Numbered from the stretch's first letter, positions 37,456 to 47,629 are shown. The stretch: DNA of 64,000 nucleotides from Sphingomonas sp. PAMC 26621 (GCF_000251145.1 NZ_AIDW01000021.1:1-64000), one strand, 5' to 3'. The notes: a model not told the origin generated them from the sequence alone. Program-made: numbers and translations.

Positions 37456-38385
37456 ATGTACCTGCCAGGCAAGACGGCGCTCGCGGCGCTATGCGCGATC
37501 GGGCTGATCGTCGCGCCCGCGCGTGCCGATGTTCGCGACGGGGTCGATGCCTGGAGCAAGGGGGATTATCGCACCGCCGTCGCGGCATGGCGGCCCGCTG
37601 CCGAAGGGGGCGATGCCGATGCGCAGTTCAATCTGGCGCAGGCCTATATGCTTGGTCGCGGAATGCCGGCCGATCGGTCCGTCGCGACGGGCTGGTTCCA
37701 CAGGGCGGCGCTGCAGGATCATGTCGCTGCGATCGCCAAATACGGGCTGGTGCTGTTCGACGCGGGCAAACGGAGCGAGGCACTCCCATGGCTCGAGAAG
37801 GCGGCACAGCGTGGCGAACCGCGCGCGCAACTCGTGCTGGGGACGATGTTGTTCAATGGCGATAGCGTGGCGCGGGACTGGCCGCGCGCGTATGCGCTGC
37901 TGGTTCGCTCCGCCGCCGCGGACACGCCGCATGCCTCCGAGGTCCAGGCCGAAATGGACCGGGCGGTTCCGGTCGCGCAGCGTCAACAGGGGCTCGAACT
38001 CGCGCGCCAGTATGAAGCCGAGGCACGCCGGCCGCAGATGCCAGCCGATTCCGCGCGCCCCGTTGCGGTCGCCAAGATTCGCGCGGACGATCTCCCGCGA
38101 TCAAAGACCGCGCTGGCGGAAACCCCGCGCAAACCGGCGGTGCGCCCGCCCGTCCCGACTGTGCCATCGTCGCAGGGGAACTGGCGCGTCCAGCTCGGCG
38201 CGTTCGGCGACCCCGCGAATGCGCGGCGGCTGTGGACCCAGATGGCAGCGCGGTTTGCCGGTACAAGCGTCAGCTACGTCAAGGCGGGCACGCTGACTCG
38301 CGTGCTGGCGGGGCCCTATCCGTCAAGCGCAGCGGCGGCGCACGCTTGTGGTACGGTAAGGCCGTGCGTGGCGGTGCCGCGCTAA
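37456..38385 (+). CDS. Exported SEL1-repeat protein with SPOR domain
   Basis: 309 residues from the ATG at 37456; an ATG at 37408 is in frame but the signal peptide (MYLPGKTALAALCAIGLIVAPARA) starts at the later one. SEL1/TPR-like repeats occupy residues 25-160 (ADAQFNLAQAYMLGRGMPAD and related copies). A Pro-rich linker leads to a C-terminal SPOR domain (NWRVQLGAFGDPANARRLW). It is divergent from parA. Two SPOR proteins flanking one ParA suggest a shared role at the septum or pole; this is inference. Confidence 0.83.
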   Translation: MYLPGKTALAALCAIGLIVAPARADVRDGVDAWSKGDYRTAVAAWRPAAEGGDADAQFNLAQAYMLGRGMPADRSVATGWFHRAALQDHVAAIAKYGLVLFDAGKRSEALPWLEKAAQRGEPRAQLVLGTMLFNGDSVARDWPRAYALLVRSAAADTPHASEVQAEMDRAVPVAQRQQGLELARQYEAEARRPQMPADSARPVAVAKIRADDLPRSKTALAETPRKPAVRPPVPTVPSSQGNWRVQLGAFGDPANARRLWTQMAARFAGTSVSYVKAGTLTRVLAGPYPSSAAAAHACGTVRPCVAVPR

Positions 38386-38455
38386 GCCTGCCCTTCCCGC
38401 GGGAGAAACTTTCCCTTGAGCGGCGTTGGCGTCGTAACCCGCTGCCCCCCGTCCC

Positions 38456-39337
38456 TCACCCCGCGACCCATTCCGCGCGCGCGATCCCCTGCGCGAAGAG
38501 CAGCGCCGTCAGGTCGCCGTGGTCGATCCGTGCGCCGGCCGCCGCCGCGACGATCGGCTTGGCCTTGAACGCCACCCCCAACCCCGCAGCCTCGATCATC
38601 CGCAGGTCGTTCGCGCCATCGCCGACCGCGAGCGTCGCCTCGGGCGGAAGCCCAAGGTCCGCCGCCGCCGCGCGCAGCGTATCGAGCTTGGTATGCGCGC
38701 CGACGATCGGTCGCTCGACCCGGCCGGTCAGCGCGCCGGCCGCGATCTCGAGGCGGTTGGCGATCGCATAATGGAAGCCCAGACGCTCGGCGACCGGCTC
38801 GGCGAAGCGGGTGAACCCGCCTGACACGAGGATCGCGGTCGCCCCGCGCGCGCGCATCGTGCGGACGAGCGTCTCGGCACCGGGCATGTTCACCACCCGG
38901 TCTGCAAGGCACTGCGCGATGACGCGCTCGTCGAGCCCGGCGAGCAGCGCGACCCGCGCATCGAGCGCCGCCTCGAAATCGAGCTCGCCGCGCATCGCTG
39001 CTTCGGTGATCCCGGCGATCTGCGGCTTGATGCCCGCGTAATCGGCGAGTTCGTCGATGCACTCGACCGTGATCATGGTCGAATCCATGTCGGCGATCAG
39101 CAACCGCTTCTCGCGACCTTCGGCCTGCTGGACGATCACGTCGACCCCGGGGAACGCCCCCTCGAGCGCCCGGCGCGCGGCATCGGGCGCGCTTGCGAAC
39201 AGTACGTCCGCCGCCTGCCCCGGTTCGATCCAGCCATCCGCGACCGCGGAACACCCCGCCGAGTCGAGCCGGTCGCGCGCGGTCGAAATATCGGCAGCGC
39301 TTAGCCGCCCGGATGCTATCAGCGTGGCAATGAACAA
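38456..39337 (-). CDS. serB: Phosphoserine phosphatase SerB
   Basis: Last step of serine synthesis. About 293 residues: a divergent N-terminal domain, then the HAD phosphatase core with nucleophile motif [25 protein letters not shown], and [20 protein letters not shown]. The best start is the TTG at 39337 ([12 protein letters not shown]), which follows GGGAG with 7-base spacing; ATGs further upstream lack a ribosome site and overlap miaA more deeply. Even so, its first bases overlap the divergent miaA start by 8 bases. Confidence 0.9.
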   Translation of the reverse strand: MFIATLIASGRLSAADISTARDRLDSAGCSAVADGWIEPGQAADVLFASAPDAARRALEGAFPGVDVIVQQAEGREKRLLIADMDSTMITVECIDELADYAGIKPQIAGITEAAMRGELDFEAALDARVALLAGLDERVIAQCLADRVVNMPGAETLVRTMRARGATAILVSGGFTRFAEPVAERLGFHYAIANRLEIAAGALTGRVERPIVGAHTKLDTLRAAAADLGLPPEATLAVGDGANDLRMIEAAGLGVAFKAKPIVAAAAGARIDHGDLTALLFAQGIARAEWVAG

Positions 39338-40259
39338 AGACGATCTCCCGAAGCTCGCGCTCATCGCAGGGCCGACCGCCAGCGGCAAGTCCGCGCTCGC
39401 GATCGCGGTCGCCGAAGCGCACGACGGGATCGTCATCAACGCCGATTCGGCGCAGGTCTATCGTGACTTGCGGATCCTGACCGCGCGCCCCTCCCCCGCC
39501 GACGAGGCGCGGGTGCCGCATCGCTTGTTCGGGCATATCGACGGGGCGGAGACCTGTTCCGCCGCGCGCTGGGCGGACGCGGCGCGCGCGGAGGTGGCTA
39601 CGGCGCACGCGGCGGGGAAGCTGCCAGTGCTGGTCGGCGGGACCGGGCTGTATCTCCGCACGCTGCTCGACGGGATCGCGCCGGTGCCCGAGATCGACCC
39701 CGCGATCCGCGCCGCGGTCCGCGCGATGCCGGTGGCGGAGGCGCATGCCGCGCTGGCGCACGCCGACCCGGCGGCGGCGGCGCGGCTCGCCGCGGCGGAT
39801 ACGACGCGGGTGGCGCGCGCGCTCGAGGTGGTGCGCTCGACCGGGCGGCCGCTTGCGGCGTGGCAGGCGGAGCGAAGCGGCGGGATCGCAGCGAAGGTTG
39901 CACAGAGCGCGGTCGTGCTGCTGCCCGAGCGGGACTGGCTGTTCGAACGTTGCGATGCGCGCGCCGCTGCGATGTTTGACGACGGCGCGGTCGAGGAGGT
40001 CCGCATCCTCTTGCAAAGAAACGATATTCCTGACGACGCGCCCATCCGCCGGGCGATCGGCGTGCCCGCACTCGCCGCCTTCGTGGCGGGCACCAGCTCG
40101 CGTGAGCAGACGCTGGAAGCGTTGCGGCTGGCGACGCGGCAATACGCAAAACGCCAATATACGTGGTTCCGCAACCAGCCCCCGCCAAGCTGGACCAGAA
40201 TAACTGAGTCACAAAGTTCCGATAGAATGCGTATATTCGACAGATTGTTTCATCTATAA
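39330..40259 (+). CDS. miaA: tRNA dimethylallyltransferase MiaA
   Basis: Adds the isopentenyl group to A37 of tRNAs reading UNN codons. 309 residues. The P-loop is [14 protein letters not shown], the DSAQVYRDL motif holds the catalytic Asp and Gln, and [14 protein letters not shown] and [16 protein letters not shown] are strong family marks. The ATG at 39330 is only preceded by a weak GTGG. It is divergent from serB with 8 overlapping bases, so promoters of each gene must lie within the other or the transcripts overlap. Confidence 0.94.
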   Translation: MNKDDLPKLALIAGPTASGKSALAIAVAEAHDGIVINADSAQVYRDLRILTARPSPADEARVPHRLFGHIDGAETCSAARWADAARAEVATAHAAGKLPVLVGGTGLYLRTLLDGIAPVPEIDPAIRAAVRAMPVAEAHAALAHADPAAAARLAAADTTRVARALEVVRSTGRPLAAWQAERSGGIAAKVAQSAVVLLPERDWLFERCDARAAAMFDDGAVEEVRILLQRNDIPDDAPIRRAIGVPALAAFVAGTSSREQTLEALRLATRQYAKRQYTWFRNQPPPSWTRITESQSSDRMRIFDRLFHL

Positions 40260-40333
40260 AGATTGACACGCACGTTTCATACCTATAGCCGCGCTTTTCC
40301 CGTTGCTGCCACGCAGCATCGACGACGAGGAGA

Positions 40334-42085
40334 ATGACCGTGACCGAGAAGAGTGGAGCCGACATCCTGATCGAGGCGCTGTGCGATCTCGGCGTGGAGG
40401 TCGTGTTCGGCTACCCCGGTGGTGCGGTGTTGCCGATCTATGACGCGCTGTTCCGCTCCGGCCGCATCAAGCACATCCTCGTGCGTCACGAGCAAGCCGC
40501 GACCCATGCCGCCGAGGGCTATGCGCGCTCGACCGGCAAACCCGGCGTGGTGCTCGTGACCTCGGGCCCCGGCGCGACCAATGCGGTCACCGGCATCACC
40601 GACGCGCTGATGGACTCGATCCCAATGGTGGTGATCACCGGACAGGTGCCGACCGCGCTGATCGGCACCGATGCGTTCCAGGAAGCCGACACGGTGGGCA
40701 TCACGCGCCACTGTTCGAAGCACAATTACCTGGTGAAGGACCCCGCCAAGCTTGGCGCGACGATCCACGAGGCGTTCTATATCGCAACCTCGGGTCGCCC
40801 CGGCCCGGTGGTGGTCGACATCCCCAAGGACGTGCAGGTCGCGACCGCGCGCTACACCAAGCCCGGCCCGATCCGGCACAAGACCTATCGCCCGCAGATC
40901 AAGGCCGACCAGCCGAGCATCGAGGCGGCGATGGACATGCTCGCCGCCGCCGAACGCCCGATCCTCTATACCGGCGGCGGGATCATCAACGCGGGGCCGG
41001 CAGCGAGCCAGTTGCTGTGCGAGCTCGCGCGGATCAGCGGTGCGCCGGTGACGTCGACGCTGATGGGCCTGGGGGCCTATCCGGCGACGGGGTCGCAGTG
41101 GCTCGGGATGCTCGGGATGCACGGCACCTATGAAGCGAACATGGCGATGAACAAGGCGGACCTCGTCGTCTGCCTCGGCGCGCGCTTTGATGACCGTGTG
41201 ACCGGGCGGCTCGATGCGTTCAGCCCCAACTCGCGGAAGATCCACGTCGATATCGACCGGTCTTCGATCAACAAGAACGTGCGCGTGGACCTGCCGATCG
41301 TCGCCGACGTCGGCCATGCGCTCGAGGACATGGTCCGCGTGTTCAAGGCACGCCGCCATCCCAAGCCCGATCTGCGCGAATGGTGGACGATGATCGAGGA
41401 ATGGCGCGACAAGCAGAGCCTCGCCTTCACCGACCTGCCGAGCGACATCATGCCGCAGCGTGCGATCCGCGCGTTGTGGGAGGCGACGCACAAGCGCAAT
41501 CCGATCATCACGACCGAAGTCGGCCAGCACCAGATGTGGGCGGCGCAGCATTTCGGGTTCGAAGCGCCGAACAAGTGGCTGACCTCGGGCGGTCTCGGCA
41601 CGATGGGCTATGGCCTGCCCGCCGCGATCGGCGCGCAGATCGGCAACCCCAAGGCGCTGGTGATCGACATCGCGGGCGAAGCCTCGATCCAGATGAACAT
41701 CCAGGAGCTGGGAACCGCCTCGCAATACCGCCTGCCGGTCAAGATCTTCATCCTCAACAACGAATATATGGGGATGGTCCGCCAGTGGCAGGAGCTGACC
41801 TATTCGAGCCGTTATTCGGAAAGCTACAGCGACGCGCTGCCGGACTTCGTGAAGCTCGGCGAAGCCTATGGCTGGAAAGGCATTCGCATCCAGACGATGG
41901 GCGAGCTCGACGACGGGATCGCGGCGATGCTCGATCATGACGGGCCGGTGATCGTCGATTGCCGGGTGACGAAACTGGCGAATTGTTTCCCGATGATCCC
42001 GTCGGGTGCCGCGCATACCGAGATGCTGCTGCAGGCGAGCGAAGTCTCGGGCGAGATGGACGACGAAGCGAAGGCGCTGGTGTGA
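40334..42085 (+). CDS. ilvB: Acetolactate synthase large subunit
   Basis: ThDP-dependent first common step of valine, leucine and isoleucine synthesis. 583 residues, normal length. The catalytic Glu is in RHEQAATHAAEGYAR; the FAD and ThDP sites include GLGTMGYGLPAAIGA, the metal site region AGEASIQMNIQELGTA and FILNNEYMGMVRQWQ. GAGGAG lies before the start. First gene of an ilvB-ilvN-ilvC set. An imperfect TTGACA-containing promoter candidate lies about 45 bases upstream but its spacing is poor. Confidence 0.98.
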   Translation: MTVTEKSGADILIEALCDLGVEVVFGYPGGAVLPIYDALFRSGRIKHILVRHEQAATHAAEGYARSTGKPGVVLVTSGPGATNAVTGITDALMDSIPMVVITGQVPTALIGTDAFQEADTVGITRHCSKHNYLVKDPAKLGATIHEAFYIATSGRPGPVVVDIPKDVQVATARYTKPGPIRHKTYRPQIKADQPSIEAAMDMLAAAERPILYTGGGIINAGPAASQLLCELARISGAPVTSTLMGLGAYPATGSQWLGMLGMHGTYEANMAMNKADLVVCLGARFDDRVTGRLDAFSPNSRKIHVDIDRSSINKNVRVDLPIVADVGHALEDMVRVFKARRHPKPDLREWWTMIEEWRDKQSLAFTDLPSDIMPQRAIRALWEATHKRNPIITTEVGQHQMWAAQHFGFEAPNKWLTSGGLGTMGYGLPAAIGAQIGNPKALVIDIAGEASIQMNIQELGTASQYRLPVKIFILNNEYMGMVRQWQELTYSSRYSESYSDALPDFVKLGEAYGWKGIRIQTMGELDDGIAAMLDHDGPVIVDCRVTKLANCFPMIPSGAAHTEMLLQASEVSGEMDDEAKALV

Positions 42086-42138
42086 TGGAGGCAGCGTTTT
42101 GCAGGAGCGCGATGGCCGGACGGTGCTCGTCTCCTCCA

Positions 42139-42234
42139 CGTCACCCCGGGCTCGTCCCGGGGTCCACCGTGGGCCGCCTCCACCGGCCGTTGGTCGAGCG
42201 GCGCGGTGGACCCCGGGACACGCCCGGGGTGACG
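42139..42234. repeat. Intergenic palindrome between ilvB and ilvN
   Basis: 30-base arms (42139-42168 and 42205-42234) with 28 matching pairs; core CACCCCGGGC and TCCCGGGGTCCACC. It sits in the 197-base ilvB-ilvN gap and would form a stable mRNA hairpin, which could tune the subunit ratio or cut and protect the upstream transcript. Confidence 0.88.
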
Positions 42235-42282
42235 AAGTTTTTGGCCGAACCCGTTCGCACGACCGGTGCCACAGGATAAATC

Positions 42283-42798
42283 ATGCACATCACCCAGGAA
42301 AAAGCCTCCCGCCACACGCTGGCGGTGATGGTCGACAACGAACCCGGCATCCTCGCGCGGATCGCGGGGCTGTTCACCGCGCGCGGCTATAATATCGAGA
42401 GCCTGACCGTGTCCGACGTCACCGCCGACAAGGCGGTCAGCCGGATCACGATCGTCACGTCCGCAAGCGATGCGACGATGGAGCAGATCCTCGCGCAGCT
42501 CGACCGGCTGATCCCGGTGCATTCGGTCACCGATCTCACCGCGCTCGGGCCGCATGTCGAACGCGAGCTGGCGCTGCTCAAGGTGTCGGGGGTCGGCGAT
42601 CACCGGATCGAGGCGCTGCGCCTGGCGGATGTCTACCGCGCACGCGTGGTCGATGCCACGACGACCAGCTTCGTGTTCGAAGTGACCGGCGGGCGCGAGA
42701 AGATCGACACCTTCGTCACGCTGATGCGCGAAGTCGGGCTGTGCGAGGTCGCCCGTACCGGGATCGTCGCAATGGCCCGCGGCGCGAAGGCCGTCTAA
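42283..42798 (+). CDS. ilvN: Acetolactate synthase regulatory subunit
   Basis: 171 residues. It begins with an ACT domain (HTLAVMVDNEPGILARIAGLF) that binds valine for feedback control, followed by a second ferredoxin-like domain containing VERELALLKVSG. Length fits the larger IlvH/IlvN class. It is downstream of ilvB after a palindrome and upstream of ilvC. Confidence 0.97.
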   Translation: MHITQEKASRHTLAVMVDNEPGILARIAGLFTARGYNIESLTVSDVTADKAVSRITIVTSASDATMEQILAQLDRLIPVHSVTDLTALGPHVERELALLKVSGVGDHRIEALRLADVYRARVVDATTTSFVFEVTGGREKIDTFVTLMREVGLCEVARTGIVAMARGAKAV

Positions 42799-42886
42799 AC
42801 CCTACCCACCGTTTCGTCGTCCCCGTGCACGCGGGGATTCCCTCACAAGCGTCCGCGGGAAGCGATTTCCGCCTGCGCGCGACTGA

Positions 42887-43921
<1,035 letters not shown>

Positions 43922-43953
43922 GGGTTTCTGGGGGGGGTTGGTCTCTGCGAGGC

Positions 43954-44051
43954 ACTGCCCCACCCCAACCCCTCCCCTGTAGGGGAGGGGCTAAGAAGAA
44001 GTGTGCCCTAAAAGCCCCTCCCCTTCAGGGGAGGGGTTGGGGTGGGGCAGT
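43954..44051. repeat. 98-base near-perfect palindrome after ilvC
   Basis: Perfect 26-bp outer arms (43954-43979 and 44026-44051) and 11-bp inner arms (43981-43991 and 44014-44024). Outer core CACCCCAACCCCTCCCCTG; inner AGGGGAGGGGC. It lies between ilvC and the yceI-like gene, too symmetrical for chance, and lacks a clear T-run. Confidence 0.9.
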
Positions 44052-44172
44052 CCAGCAGCCCAACGCCCCCGTCTCTAGCCCCCATCCCGCGCAAGAAACC
44101 GTCCGTTGCCAAAACGTTGCTTGTTCCACCGCCACCCGGTGCCCCAAGGCGATCCTCCAACAGGAGTATCCT

Positions 44173-44793
44173 ATGCAGCGTACCCCCCTCTTCCTCGCCG
44201 CGATCGCAGCCATCGCGGCCGCCCCGCTCGTCGCGCAGATGCCGACCACCCCGCCGGGCACGCGCACCGTCTCGAAGGTCGCCGCCGGGACGTACAAGGT
44301 CGATCCCGCGCACACGCAGGTCGTGTTCACGCTCAACCACCTGGGTTTCAGCGAATATAGCGGCCAGTTCACGCAGCCGACCGGCACGTTGACGATCGAT
44401 CCGCGCGATGCCGCCAAGGACAAGGTCGAGATCGTCTTCCCGATCGACAAGGTGTCGACCACCGTCGCCGCGCTCGACGCGCATCTCAAGACCGCGGATT
44501 TCTTCGATGCCGCCAAGTTCCCCGAGGGGCGCTTCGTCTCGACCAAGGTCACCGTCACCGGCATGACCGCGACGATCGCGGGCAATCTGACGCTGCGCGG
44601 CGTGACCAAGCCGGTCGTGCTCAACGCCAAGTTCATCGGCGCGGGTCCGTCACTGTTCGGCGCGCACAAGACCGTCGTCGGCTTCTCGGCGACGACCTCG
44701 ATCAAGCGCAGCGATTTCGGCGTGAACGGCTACCTGCCGCTCGTCTCGGACAAGGTCGACCTGGTCATCAACGCCGGGTTCGACGCGTCCTGA
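44173..44793 (+). CDS. YceI family periplasmic lipid-binding-like protein
   Basis: 206 residues with a signal peptide (MQRTPLFLAAIAAIAAAPLVAQ) and CAGGAG before the start. The mature protein is a YceI lipocalin-like barrel: AGTYKVDPAHTQVVFTLNHL at the N-terminus, FPIDKVSTTV, and the late VGFSATTSIKRSDFGVNGY. Relatives bind isoprenoid chains such as polyprenyl and are often induced by alkaline or osmotic stress. It sits alone between ilvC and the convergent BLUF gene. Confidence 0.93.
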   Translation: MQRTPLFLAAIAAIAAAPLVAQMPTTPPGTRTVSKVAAGTYKVDPAHTQVVFTLNHLGFSEYSGQFTQPTGTLTIDPRDAAKDKVEIVFPIDKVSTTVAALDAHLKTADFFDAAKFPEGRFVSTKVTVTGMTATIAGNLTLRGVTKPVVLNAKFIGAGPSLFGAHKTVVGFSATTSIKRSDFGVNGYLPLVSDKVDLVINAGFDAS

Positions 44794-44839
44794 TCCCGTA
44801 CGCGACGTCCGGCGGAGACCCCGCCGGACGTCGCGGCGT

Positions 44840-45232
44840 TCAGGCGTCTACCAGGGCGCGGAAATAGTCTGCGGTTTCGGGCGACACGCCGCGCAGCAGC
44901 ACATGCAGCCGCCGGTCGAACGCATCGGTCGTCTCGCGCCGGTCGCGGTGGACCAGCATCCAGTCGCCGAACTCGCGCTCCTCGACCGCACGGTCGACCA
45001 GGATCTTGATGTCGCGGTGGCGCGGATCCGCGCTGATGTCGGCGAACAGCTCCGCGACGCTCTCCTCTGGCCCCTCGATCGTCTGGAGGTACGATGCGTC
45101 TTCGGTATAGAGCAGCCCGGTGATGCCATCCAGACCATTGCGGGCCGCGGCAACGCGCAGGATCGCCGCACAATCGTCCGATGCCCGCCCACTCGCTGTG
45201 GTCGTGACGCTGGTATAGATGATCTGACGCAT
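44840..45232 (-). CDS. Short BLUF blue-light photoreceptor
   Basis: 130 residues, a single BLUF flavin-binding domain and nothing else. From MRQIIYTS the key residues are Tyr6, Asn32 (RNGLDGITGLL) and Gln50 (SYLQTIEG), matching Tyr21, Asn45 and Gln63 of AppA apart from a 2-residue insertion. The later Trp is in FGDWMLV; the usual Met two residues after it is Leu here. ATG 45268, twelve codons upstream, is an alternative start without a ribosome site. Short BLUF proteins act through partner proteins; none is adjacent. Divergent from leuA. Confidence 0.88.
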   Translation of the reverse strand: MRQIIYTSVTTTASGRASDDCAAILRVAAARNGLDGITGLLYTEDASYLQTIEGPEESVAELFADISADPRHRDIKILVDRAVEEREFGDWMLVHRDRRETTDAFDRRLHVLLRGVSPETADYFRALVDA

Positions 45233-45330
45233 TCGCTGCGGGCTATCACAAGATGTCGAAAACGACATTGATGCAAATCATCCTTCGATCGGGCTGGACA
45301 GCGCTGCGGTGCGCGCGCTACCAAAGTGGT

Positions 45331-45378
45331 ATGGCGACCGTGCTCCCTCTCCCGCTGCTTCGACTTACGCGCCCTTAG
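45331..45378 (+). CDS. leuL: Candidate leucine leader peptide of leuA
   Basis: A 15-codon reading frame, MATVLPLPLLRLTRP, lies 85 bases before leuA. Five of 15 codons are leucine (CTC, CTC, CTG, CTT, CTT), four of them in a block of eight codons. Ribosome stalling there when leucyl-tRNA is low is the classical sensor of attenuation. The ribosome site (AAGTGG) is weak. The stop overlaps the first hairpin of the region. Confidence 0.68.
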   Translation: MATVLPLPLLRLTRP

Positions 45379-45418
45379 GCGCGAACCGACCCCGTGCGCC
45401 GTTGCGCACGACGCGCCT
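45368..45418 (+). promoter_or_regulatory. Attenuator-like alternative RNA structures upstream of leuA
   Basis: Stem A pairs CGCGCC (45368-45373) with GGCGCG (45378-45383). The same GGCGCG, extended to AGGCGCG (45377-45383), can instead pair with CGCGCCT (45412-45418), enclosing a 7-bp hairpin CGTGCGC/GCGCACG (45393-45399 and 45404-45410). Mutually exclusive pairing next to the leader peptide stop is what attenuation needs. No U-run terminator is visible. Confidence 0.55.
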
Positions 45419-45462
45419 GAGGGCCTGATCCAATCCCGTCCATCTTATTGACGAGACCCATC

Positions 45463-47121
45463 ATGCTGCGCGACCCTTCGACCAAATACCGTCCCTTCCC
45501 GCAGATTACGCTGCCCGACCGGCAATGGCCGTCGCGGATCATCGACACCGCCCCGCGCTGGCTGTCGACCGACCTGCGTGACGGCAACCAGGCGCTGATC
45601 GACCCGATGGACGCCGAGAAGAAGACGCGGATGTTCGACCTGATCGTCAAGGTCGGGATCAAGGAGATCGAGGTCGGGTTTCCCGCAGCGGGCGCGACCG
45701 AGTTCGACTTCATCTCGGGGCTGGTCCAGTCGGGCCGGATCCCCGACGACACGCTGATCCAGGTGCTGACGCAGTCGCGGCGCGACCTGATCGAGCGCAG
45801 TTTCGAGTCGCTCCGCGGGGCGCCGCGCGCGATCGTCCATCTGTACAATGCGGTGAGCCCGGCGTGGCGCAAGATCGTGTTCGGGATGACGCGCGACGAG
45901 GTCAAGCGGATCGCGATCGACGGCGCGATGATCCTGCGCGATCAGGCCGCCGCGCAGCCCGATACCGACTGGTATTTCGAATACAGCCCCGAAACCTTCT
46001 CGACCGCCGAACTCGATTTCTCGCTCGAGGTCTGCGAGGCGGTGATGGACGTGTTGCGGCCCACGCCCGATCACAAGTTGATCCTCAACCTGCCCGCAAC
46101 CGTCGAATGCGCGACGCCCAACGTCTATGCCGACCAGATCGAATGGTTCGGGCGCAACATCCGGAACCGCGAATGCGTCGCGCTGAGCCTGCACCCGCAT
46201 AACGACCGCGGCACCGGCGTCGCCGCCGCCGAGCTCGGGCTGATGGCGGGCGCGGACCGGGTCGAGGGGTGCCTGCTCGGGAATGGCGAGCGGACCGGCA
46301 ATTGCGATCTCGTGACGGTTGCGCTCAACATGTACACGCAAGGCGTCGATCCCAAGCTCGATTTCTCGGACATCGACGGAATCGTCAGCACGGTGAATTA
46401 TTGCACGCAATTGCCGGTGCATCCGCGCACGCCTTATGCGGGTGAGCTGGTGTTCACCGCCTTCTCCGGCAGCCATCAGGACGCGATCAAGAAGGGCTTC
46501 GCCGCGCAGGACGCCAAGAACGATCCGCTGTGGGAAGTCCCTTATCTGCCGATCGACCCGGCCGACCTCGGGCGCAGCTACGAGGCGGTGATCCGCGTCA
46601 ATTCGCAGAGCGGCAAGGGCGGCGTCGCCTGGGTAATCGAGCAGGACAAGGGCCTGAAGCTCCCCAAGCGGTTGCAGGCGGACTTCAGCCGGCACGTCCA
46701 GCGGCTGGCGGACGAGACCAGCCGCGAACTCAATGCTGCCGATATCTGGGGGCAGTTCGAAGCGACCTATCTGGCGCGCGACGCGGACCGGTTCCGGCTG
46801 GTCGATTATCAAGAAAGCGGGAGCGTCGGGGACCGGTTGTTCGTCGGACATGTCGCGGTGGACGGGACCGAGCAGTCGATCTCGGGGCGGGGCAACGGGT
46901 TGATCTCGGGCGTGATCGCCGCGCTGGAAGGCTCGACCGGGCCGACGCTCGACGTGGTGGACTATAACGAGCATGCGATCGGCCACGGCGCGGATGCGCA
47001 GGCCGCCGCTTATGTCGAATGCCGCACGCCGGACGGGCGGACGGTGTTCGGCGTCGGGATCGATGCCGACGTCGCGACGGCGAGCGTTCGCGCGGTGCTG
47101 AGCGCGGCGAACCGGGTTTAG
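45463..47121 (+). CDS. leuA: 2-isopropylmalate synthase
   Basis: First committed step of leucine synthesis from 2-ketoisovalerate and acetyl-CoA. 552 residues, the longer LeuA type with [14 protein letters not shown] as the first catalytic motif. Divalent metal ligands are in LHPHNDRG; the [12 protein letters not shown] motif is typical. The C-terminal LeuA dimer/regulatory domain (residues about 425-550, ending [13 protein letters not shown]) mediates leucine feedback. The ATG at 45463 is chosen over an upstream in-frame TTG. It is preceded by a leucine leader peptide. Confidence 0.97.
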   Translation: MLRDPSTKYRPFPQITLPDRQWPSRIIDTAPRWLSTDLRDGNQALIDPMDAEKKTRMFDLIVKVGIKEIEVGFPAAGATEFDFISGLVQSGRIPDDTLIQVLTQSRRDLIERSFESLRGAPRAIVHLYNAVSPAWRKIVFGMTRDEVKRIAIDGAMILRDQAAAQPDTDWYFEYSPETFSTAELDFSLEVCEAVMDVLRPTPDHKLILNLPATVECATPNVYADQIEWFGRNIRNRECVALSLHPHNDRGTGVAAAELGLMAGADRVEGCLLGNGERTGNCDLVTVALNMYTQGVDPKLDFSDIDGIVSTVNYCTQLPVHPRTPYAGELVFTAFSGSHQDAIKKGFAAQDAKNDPLWEVPYLPIDPADLGRSYEAVIRVNSQSGKGGVAWVIEQDKGLKLPKRLQADFSRHVQRLADETSRELNAADIWGQFEATYLARDADRFRLVDYQESGSVGDRLFVGHVAVDGTEQSISGRGNGLISGVIAALEGSTGPTLDVVDYNEHAIGHGADAQAAAYVECRTPDGRTVFGVGIDADVATASVRAVLSAANRV

Positions 47122-47137
47122 CGCTTTCTATCACTTC

Positions 47138-47242
47138 CTTCCCCGGCGGAGGCCGGGGTCCACTAGTGAGGCAAGGAGTAATTGGCGACGCCGCTTCGTT
47201 ACAGCCTGTCTCGCTACTGGGCCCCGGCCTTCGCCGGGGAAG
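47138..47242. repeat. Intergenic palindrome after leuA
   Basis: 23-base arms (47138-47160 and 47220-47242) pair at 21 positions, core CTTCCCCGGCG and GGCCGGGG. Located between the convergent leuA and folB genes. It shares the CCCCGGCGAAGGCCGGGG core with the gatC-gatA element. Confidence 0.85.
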
Positions 47243-47266
47243 CGCCGTTTTGAAGACGCGGGGGAA

Positions 47267-47629
47267 TTACCGCTCGCGTTCGATCTCGCACCCCACGGCG
47301 GCGTCGGGATAGACGTCGGGCTTGCTCGTCCGCACCGTCACCCGCTCGACGCGGGGGTCGGTGAAGCACAGCGCGGCGATCGCCTCGCACAGCGTCTCCT
47401 GCAAGTCGAAATGCCGATCCGCGACCAGCGCGCGAATCCCGCTGCGGACGAAGTCGTAGTCGAGCACCTGCTCGATCCGGTCGTCGGCGGGCGGCGTGGG
47501 GTAAGCGACCTGCATCCGCACTGACACGATCACGCGCTGCGGTGCGGCGCGTTCGCCGGGGTGGATGCCCAACCCCATCGTCAGTTCGAGCCGCTCGAGG
47601 ATCGTCGTGAACCGGACCGTCGCCATCAT
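47267..47629 (-). CDS. folB: Dihydroneopterin aldolase FolB
   Basis: Cleaves dihydroneopterin in folate synthesis. About 120 residues, the usual length. It shows FTTILERLELTMGLGIHPGER at the N-terminus, VLDYDFVRSGI in the middle and VRTSKPDVYPDAAVG with the conserved Lys-Pro near the C-terminus. The start is one of two adjacent ATGs (47629 or 47626), both overlapping the upstream stop. Last gene of a leftward folE-SDR-folB set. Confidence 0.9.
   Translation of the reverse strand: MMATVRFTTILERLELTMGLGIHPGERAAPQRVIVSVRMQVAYPTPPADDRIEQVLDYDFVRSGIRALVADRHFDLQETLCEAIAALCFTDPRVERVTVRTSKPDVYPDAAVGCEIERER

Noticed and set aside
40263..40289. TTGACA and TATAGC as ilvB promoter
   Set aside because: Spacer is only 15 bases; kept as a note, not called as a feature.
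40283..42139. 618-residue open frame antisense to ilvB
   Set aside because: Arg/His/Asp-rich sequence typical of shadow frames in GC-rich genes; ilvB is certain on the other strand.
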